Below are positions 58,252-64,000 of a stretch of 64,000 bases of DNA, one piece after another. Where the stretch lies: NCBI GenBank assembly GCA_034670405.1, contig JAXDDX010000051.1:835501-899500 (forward strand), in the 5' to 3' direction. The notes below the pieces were generated by a model. The model made no database searches. It had not been told where the DNA came from and saw only the letters and a list, made by a program, of their open reading frames with translations. The position numbers were made by a program, and so were the translations under genes. The DNA comes from Hoplostethus atlanticus. Lineage: Eukaryota > Chordata > Actinopteri > Trachichthyiformes > Trachichthyidae. Positions within the stretch are counted from its first letter, which is position 1; each line of letters starts with the position of its first letter.

Positions 58252-58290
<39 letters not shown>
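58252..58290. repeat. (GT)n microsatellite
   Basis: GT tract in neurl1 intron 1 followed by CT-rich sequence. Confidence 0.95.
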
Positions 58291-58292
<2 letters not shown>

Positions 58293-59568
58293 TGTCTCTC
58301 TCCCCATCTCTCTGTATCTCTGTCTCTCTCATACACTCTGTCTCTTAAAACTGCATGGCTGTATTCATATTGCATATTGTAGGAACACAGTGCAGAACAA
58401 GTGAGTCAGGCAAAGAGAAAGCAAGGCAATGCGTGAGAGGAGAGGGCCCATCATTCAGCCAGGTTTCCTTGACGACCACCCATAACATGTGCAACAGTTC
58501 CCATGGCGATGGTGTTCTGAGAGCGTTATCAGTGCAGATGCTGGTGGATTGGGATGGGGACCTGACTACGTCACTGGCAGCTATTCAGTAATGAAACGAC
58601 AGGGATATATTTGTTCTCCTTTGAATCAGACATTACTGGGCAGGTTTTATATGGTCGGTTTGGTTATGGCGCATAGATCCCTGCAGATCAATGCTCAATC
58701 CTCAGGCAATTCTGAATGCATTCACTCACAGCTACACAGCGATATACACAGACACAGAACCCCCCCCCCCACACCCCGCTTTACTTGCTCACGCACACAC
58801 ACTCACTCCACTTGTACACAGTGTGCAGACAGCATTATTTGGAAGAATGCTTGTTTCTTTGTGGAGGGGATGAATCAGATGTGTCTGTATGGGTTGATCG
58901 ACTGAGCAATAATGAACAACAACATTTTTTAGATAAATCACGCAAGCAGATTTACAGCATCTGTGATAGCTTTAACCAATGGCTGTTTTTCACTCTTCTC
59001 TTAATGCTTATTGCCCACTTTTATACTGTAGTAATGCAGTTATGGTAGGGTGTAATATTATGGGAAAATGTGATAACAAAAACAAAACAAATTTTACATT
59101 GAAAAATTGTATTGAAAAGTGTAGATGAGAGTAGTATGGAATAGTATGGAAGCTCAAAGTGCAATTTGTTTCTACATAGTTTTTACAAAGCACTATAGTG
59201 ACATCTTTTGACTCAACAAATAAAGAAATGACCAAAAATATAAGCTTAAGCTTAGTTTTGGTTCATTTTACCTTTCTCTCATATAGAATTGTACGAGCCT
59301 GCATTACAGCCAATGATGCTTTGAATGCAGCTAAGAACAGCTGGTCATGTGACAGAGAGGTAGTGGGACAGTGCTCAGACAAGAGACATCCTCAGGGATA
59401 TTGCATCACCAAATGCATTTAAACATGGTGTTCAGTGTCAGACACTGACAAACAATGCACTTGTATGAAAGTACACAGTACGTTCACACTAAGTACACAC
59501 AGACAAGGAAATAGAGACACAAATAGATGTAGGTGCAAAAGTAAATTAATAGTAAAAGAAATTGTGTA

Positions 59569-59570
<2 letters not shown>

Positions 59571-59618
<48 letters not shown>

Positions 59619-59638
59619 TGGAAACAAAGAGAGACAGC

Positions 59639-59693
<55 letters not shown>
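59571..59693. repeat. (TG)n and (GA)n microsatellites
   Basis: A TG tract of about 22 units (59571-59614) and a GA tract of about 27 units (59640-59693) with a 25-base spacer, in neurl1 intron 1. Confidence 0.95.
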
Positions 59694-59695
<2 letters not shown>

Positions 59696-61634
59696 CAAAT
59701 GCCCTACTGAGCAAGTGGTAGAGTAACACCCCGTAGGTCAACAACAGTTTAGTTCCAGTCCATTTCTCCATCTTTTTGGAGAAATGGAAATCCATTTACC
59801 CATAATCAAGTTGGTTACAAAAACTGCCCTGATAAGCTGTCACAGTGCTGAATTCATTCCTTTAACCCTGATTTAACCATGAAAGATGACTAAAAATGTG
59901 TTCTTATTCACAGCAATGGCCAAGGTTAGTAGTTACAAGGGAGTTGGGCGCTTAATGCCTTGCTCAATGTCACTTCGGCAGTAGGGTGAGCACTTTTGAT
60001 GCTTTTAAATGGCAATGATTAACACCAAGAGATCAATGCTGTTCAATTGTTTTTCATCCATTAAGAGTAAGAGAGAGGAGAGGAGAGATAAATGAAGGGT
60101 TTGAACTGTGTATCGTCGGCTTTTCCTTACTGCAAATTTACAGCAGCCTAAATTCTCCTAAATGATACTACTGCTGGGACACTGCAGCAGATACCCCACA
60201 ATAGACACACACACATCATTACTATCTCAAACCAAAAATGTCTATGTTTTCAAATGTGTTAGTCAATAGTGAAAAATTGGTCCACCTTCCAGTCTGCAAG
60301 TGTGGGTGTTGACCCTCATACATGTGCTGTCCTCTACCTAGACGGCATAATCACGTCTCCACTTCTGCCCCACTCATAACGCCATTACCATAGTGACTGA
60401 CCTAGTGCAGGCCTGAAATCATGTTGTTTTTATTGTCAAAAACAAATCACAGAAGTGTCAATTGTAGCTGTAAGTCTTAACGATACTTTCAGCTTGGGTG
60501 AAATTTGGTCTAAATAACCCTTAGATGTTTTTAACGGATGATAACTGCAACAGAAGGCCATATCTCACAACTTTTCAATTAACGTCATTGAGAGCAGACT
60601 GGTTTGCATTTCTATTTTCGCTGTGGTTTGTGATGACGTTCGCGGTCCCCACGAAATAGGAGCTGAGTGAAAACCTTCTGCGTCTTCCTCCTCTCAGCTC
60701 AAACTCACTCAGTGGCGTTCCTTTATGAAATTAAAGAGGCAAACCTTTCAGGTAATTACACTGCAGCCTTTGTTTGTAATAGGAAATTGGCCCCTGTCCC
60801 ATATTAGTCATATGGACCAACAATAAAGTCTAATCAGAAATAAGTGCACTTTTTCCTTGGAGAATGGTCATTACAAGAAATTATATTTGTGTTGTGATCC
60901 CTGTGTGATCCCTTTGTGATAGCTCAGACCATATTTCAAGCGCTGCTAAGTGAGGTCATACGAAGCTGTAAAAGTAAGCAAGACACTAATAATGTAGAGT
61001 AACAAACAGTGCTTGACTGTATACAATATTTCTATCAGCATTGCACAAGCATGAGGCATAATTGACAATGATATTACCACAAAGATATGGACCCGTGGGG
61101 CCAACACCTCTTACTATAGCTGTGACCTTTCTGTGTTTTCTTTGATGTGCCAGTTGACCTTGGTTATGCAACATGGCGCAGTCGTTATAGCTATAGCATG
61201 AGGTGTTCCCTAACACCTGTTTAAATAAGAAACATGAACACAGAGAGGTGATACTGGCACATTGCCACTCCTTGGAGGATTAAAGCACCTCAGGCAGTGT
61301 AATGTAGCCTTCACACTTAAATGTTTGTTCTAAAAAGACTACCCATTGTTCCCATCCTAGACGACCTATAGAAGCATTGTGAGAAATTGTAGGTTAAGAT
61401 TAGCTCCCAGTTAGCAGCGCTGAAAAACAGATTCACCCACAAGTAACAATCAAGATACGGTATGTAATAGATCTATGGATAGGATCTTTTAGTTGCTTTA
61501 GCTGTTTCTTTTGATGGTTCTTTTAGTATCTTTCTACCCCTAAACTCCCTGTGTATGGCAACCAGGAAAGAAAGATAACACTTAAGTAATTACAAGCCTT
61601 GCACTTGTTATCTAAGCAGACAAGTGTATTGATA

Positions 61635-61654
61635 CCCCCCCCCCCCCCCCCCCC
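61635..61654. repeat. poly-C run
   Basis: Twenty consecutive C, long for a fish intron and prone to sequencing length error. Confidence 0.9.
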
Positions 61655-64000
61655 TATAAAGATGGGAATATCGCCTGCTTCTATCCTACAGAAACAGATG
61701 GTCCTATTCTGTAATATGGAGACAAACACCTCTAGCCTAGTGTATTCTGCAGCTTTATAGAGTTTAAAAGAAGAGGAAGAAGGGGAATTATAATCTCAAT
61801 TTAAATGCCACTTGAATCATAGTCATAGGTACTTATTCAGTAAATATTGTGCAAACCTTGTAGCAAAATAGATTAATGATTGGATGGAACCTAACCTAGA
61901 GAAGTATTTTGTGGAAGGGCACGTTGATGATTCACATTTATAGCATTCAAAATAACAAGCCTCTAGACCTGCTGCTATCAATTCAATTAATATTTTTCAG
62001 AAAACGAGGGCATGGTGAACTGCAAATTCACAGGGTCAGTAGTAGTTTAGAGTTCCAGCAGGTTCTGCCAGTGCCTTGATTTTCCAGGGGCACATTTTCA
62101 GCATTCTGGTGTTCCAGGTGCAGTGGTGATATTTTCTGGGAATGGTGCCACAAATGTCTGACAATAGTTTGTTTGGAGAATATGTGAATTTGTTTGAATA
62201 TACAGTGTGACATTTTGCATTAATTCTCAGGAAGGCTGACCTTTTGTCCCATTTTACCAGTGATACTATGATACAAAGGCCCTTTGTACCAAACCTTGAT
62301 TCTCCCCTTGTTGCATCAAATTACTTCTTCTCATGGAATGAATGAATGTTTCTTTGCTTTTGCGTAATGGAAATTTCTCTTGTATAATGTTTTCCGATGA
62401 TTGAATAGTCTGTTTAGCATTGATAACAGATTAATTTGTGTTAAGTCAAATTTTGTTGTTGTTACTCAAATAGGATCAAATGAAACAGAACATGAGGCAT
62501 TTTGTGGCGAGCCGCTCTGCAAAGCAGAGCTATTGTGGTTGGAAAATTAACTGACTTGGAGAGGCTGTTACTTTGTCCTAATGTGACCTAATGCTTAAAT
62601 CTTCAAAAAACATGTTTTTCTTCCTGATAGACCTACAAACAAATAGCTGTTCTGTATAGTGGCAGATAAAACGTAGCATGTCAACCACAGAACTGGTTTT
62701 GATAGCGTTGTCCAATTAAAATGAAAGAAGTTGGACTGGTAGTTAGAAACGGGTAAGTTAAAGTTGGCAAACTCTGTGTCATGGAGAGGATTTCTTGGCC
62801 CCTTCTTGAATCCATTGTATCCATACCTCCTAAAAGACTCTATGCAGGCCTATAGATCTTCTGGTCACTATCTGTTAGCCTGCTAGTTTTACTCTTATTC
62901 TGGTTTCCACTACAGTATGTGGCTGGTGAAGAATTTTAATCTTCATTGAAATTCATCTTCACAAACTCTGATGCATGGTGGAATCTCTCTCTCTCCTTTT
63001 TCACTGATGACCACATTTAGAAATAGGTTTTTTAACATTAGCATTGGGGACAGATATGCCTGTGTATTATTGTGTGTATCCCTGCATATCTTTTGCCCCA
63101 AATAAACCAAATGTGATTTCCCTCTCATCAGCACTCAAAAAGCACAGCTGTCTTTTTGATTCCTCTTTTCACGCACACACACATACGTGCAACACACACA
63201 CACAAACACACAGACACTATTTTCATTCTTTTATAAACACACACAAACAGGGATCTCCCCTTACACTGTAGGGCTGCAGTGTTTATGATGGGATAATCTG
63301 TGCGTCGCGGGCTGTGGCCCATGTGAGGAGGGGATTACATATTTATTTGGGGAATTTTCATCCTGCCTGTACCATCTGTCACCACTAGTGCAGCCATGGG
63401 ACGTTTACAAGAGCTTTATGGTAGAGAGATAGGGAGAGAGTGGGTGTGAGAAAGACATTGTGTGAGGAACACGAAAAAGGAAGTAAATAGAGGAAAGAGA
63501 TACTGATAGTACTTGAGGAACAGGGGAATATCTGGAGTCGCAACTGAAAACCCTGGCATAAAGCCACTTGCATTTCACAAGCAACAAAATCCCCTTCAAT
63601 ACCATAGAATTATTTTCAGAACAATTTTCAGTTAAGTCAGAAGTTATGGACTTTACAATGAGGTCCAGCAGTAGCTCCTTCTCCCCCTCAGTCGCTTCTG
63701 TTAGTTTTCCCATGCTCTCTGCACTGAGAGGGAAGTCTCTTCCTAGATCCTGTTTTCCCTCTGACTGACTAGTCCCAGGGTGATTAAGACCCAAACCTCA
63801 CCCCTGATGTCATAATCCGCATCCCTGTCGGTTACATCATGAGGCTGCAAAGCTTTTGTGGCACGAGCAAGGCCCTGACTACCTCCGAGGTAGAGATGTT
63901 TTCTTTCTTTCTTTCTTTCTTCTTCTCTGTGTGTGAGACGATATGTAGGTAATTAATAATAGAGGAATGCAATTAAACAGGTGACTTACGTACAGACTGT

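Larger units (their letters stand above)
56960..64000 (+). other. neurl1: neurl1 intron 1 (5' part)
   Basis: From the GTCAGT donor to the window edge no further coding exon was recognised on either strand. Long first introns are normal for this gene. The contents are AT-rich unique sequence with microsatellites at 58252-58290, 59571-59614, 59640-59693 and 63899-63922 and a poly-C run at 61635-61654. Regulatory elements may be present but cannot be seen without alignment. Confidence 0.6.

Overview
The window looks like a teleost fish nuclear chromosome. The evidence is short spliced exons in long AT-rich introns, very dense (CA/GT)n and (GA/CT)n microsatellites, tRNA-derived SINEs, Tc1/mariner and hAT relics, CR1/L2-like LINE scraps and solo LTRs, all of kinds common in ray-finned fishes. 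The species cannot be told from the sequence. There are no bacterial-type genes, CRISPR arrays or operons, and nearly all open frames over 60 codons are chance or microsatellite frames.

Only one gene can be called as living. The first coding exon of neurl1 (neuralized E3 ubiquitin ligase 1) lies on the + strand at 56878-56959, with a good splice donor in the phase expected for the family. The rest of the window to 64000 is its first intron, and the other exons are outside.

The main content is a dead host gene. Thirteen exon relics on the - strand between 16813 and 54965, in the correct order, match cfap58 (CCDC147), a coiled-coil protein of cilia and sperm flagella. Most splice sites are still GT-AG, so this is an unprocessed gene decaying in place and not a retrocopy. 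Twelve of the thirteen relics carry frameshifts, in-frame stops, deletions or a microsatellite. Two stretches of the protein could not be found at all, and the gaps where they should lie (34.2-44.5 kb and 44.6-50.7 kb) hold transposons and interspersed repeats. Either the lineage has lost cfap58 or an intact second copy exists elsewhere. The window alone cannot decide this.

The 5' ends of dead cfap58 and live neurl1 face each other across about 1.9 kb. This interval holds a perfect TTCTCGCGAGAA palindrome of the TCTCGCGAGA promoter class and two hAT-type MITE pieces.

Left of the pseudogene (1-16.8 kb) no gene is confidently seen. A possible C-terminal coding exon on the - strand (2744-3005) is the only candidate. 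This stretch carries a tRNA-SINE, a TIR MITE, a nested LTR/DNA-transposon/SINE complex (5083-6983), a Tc1-derived MITE and many microsatellites.
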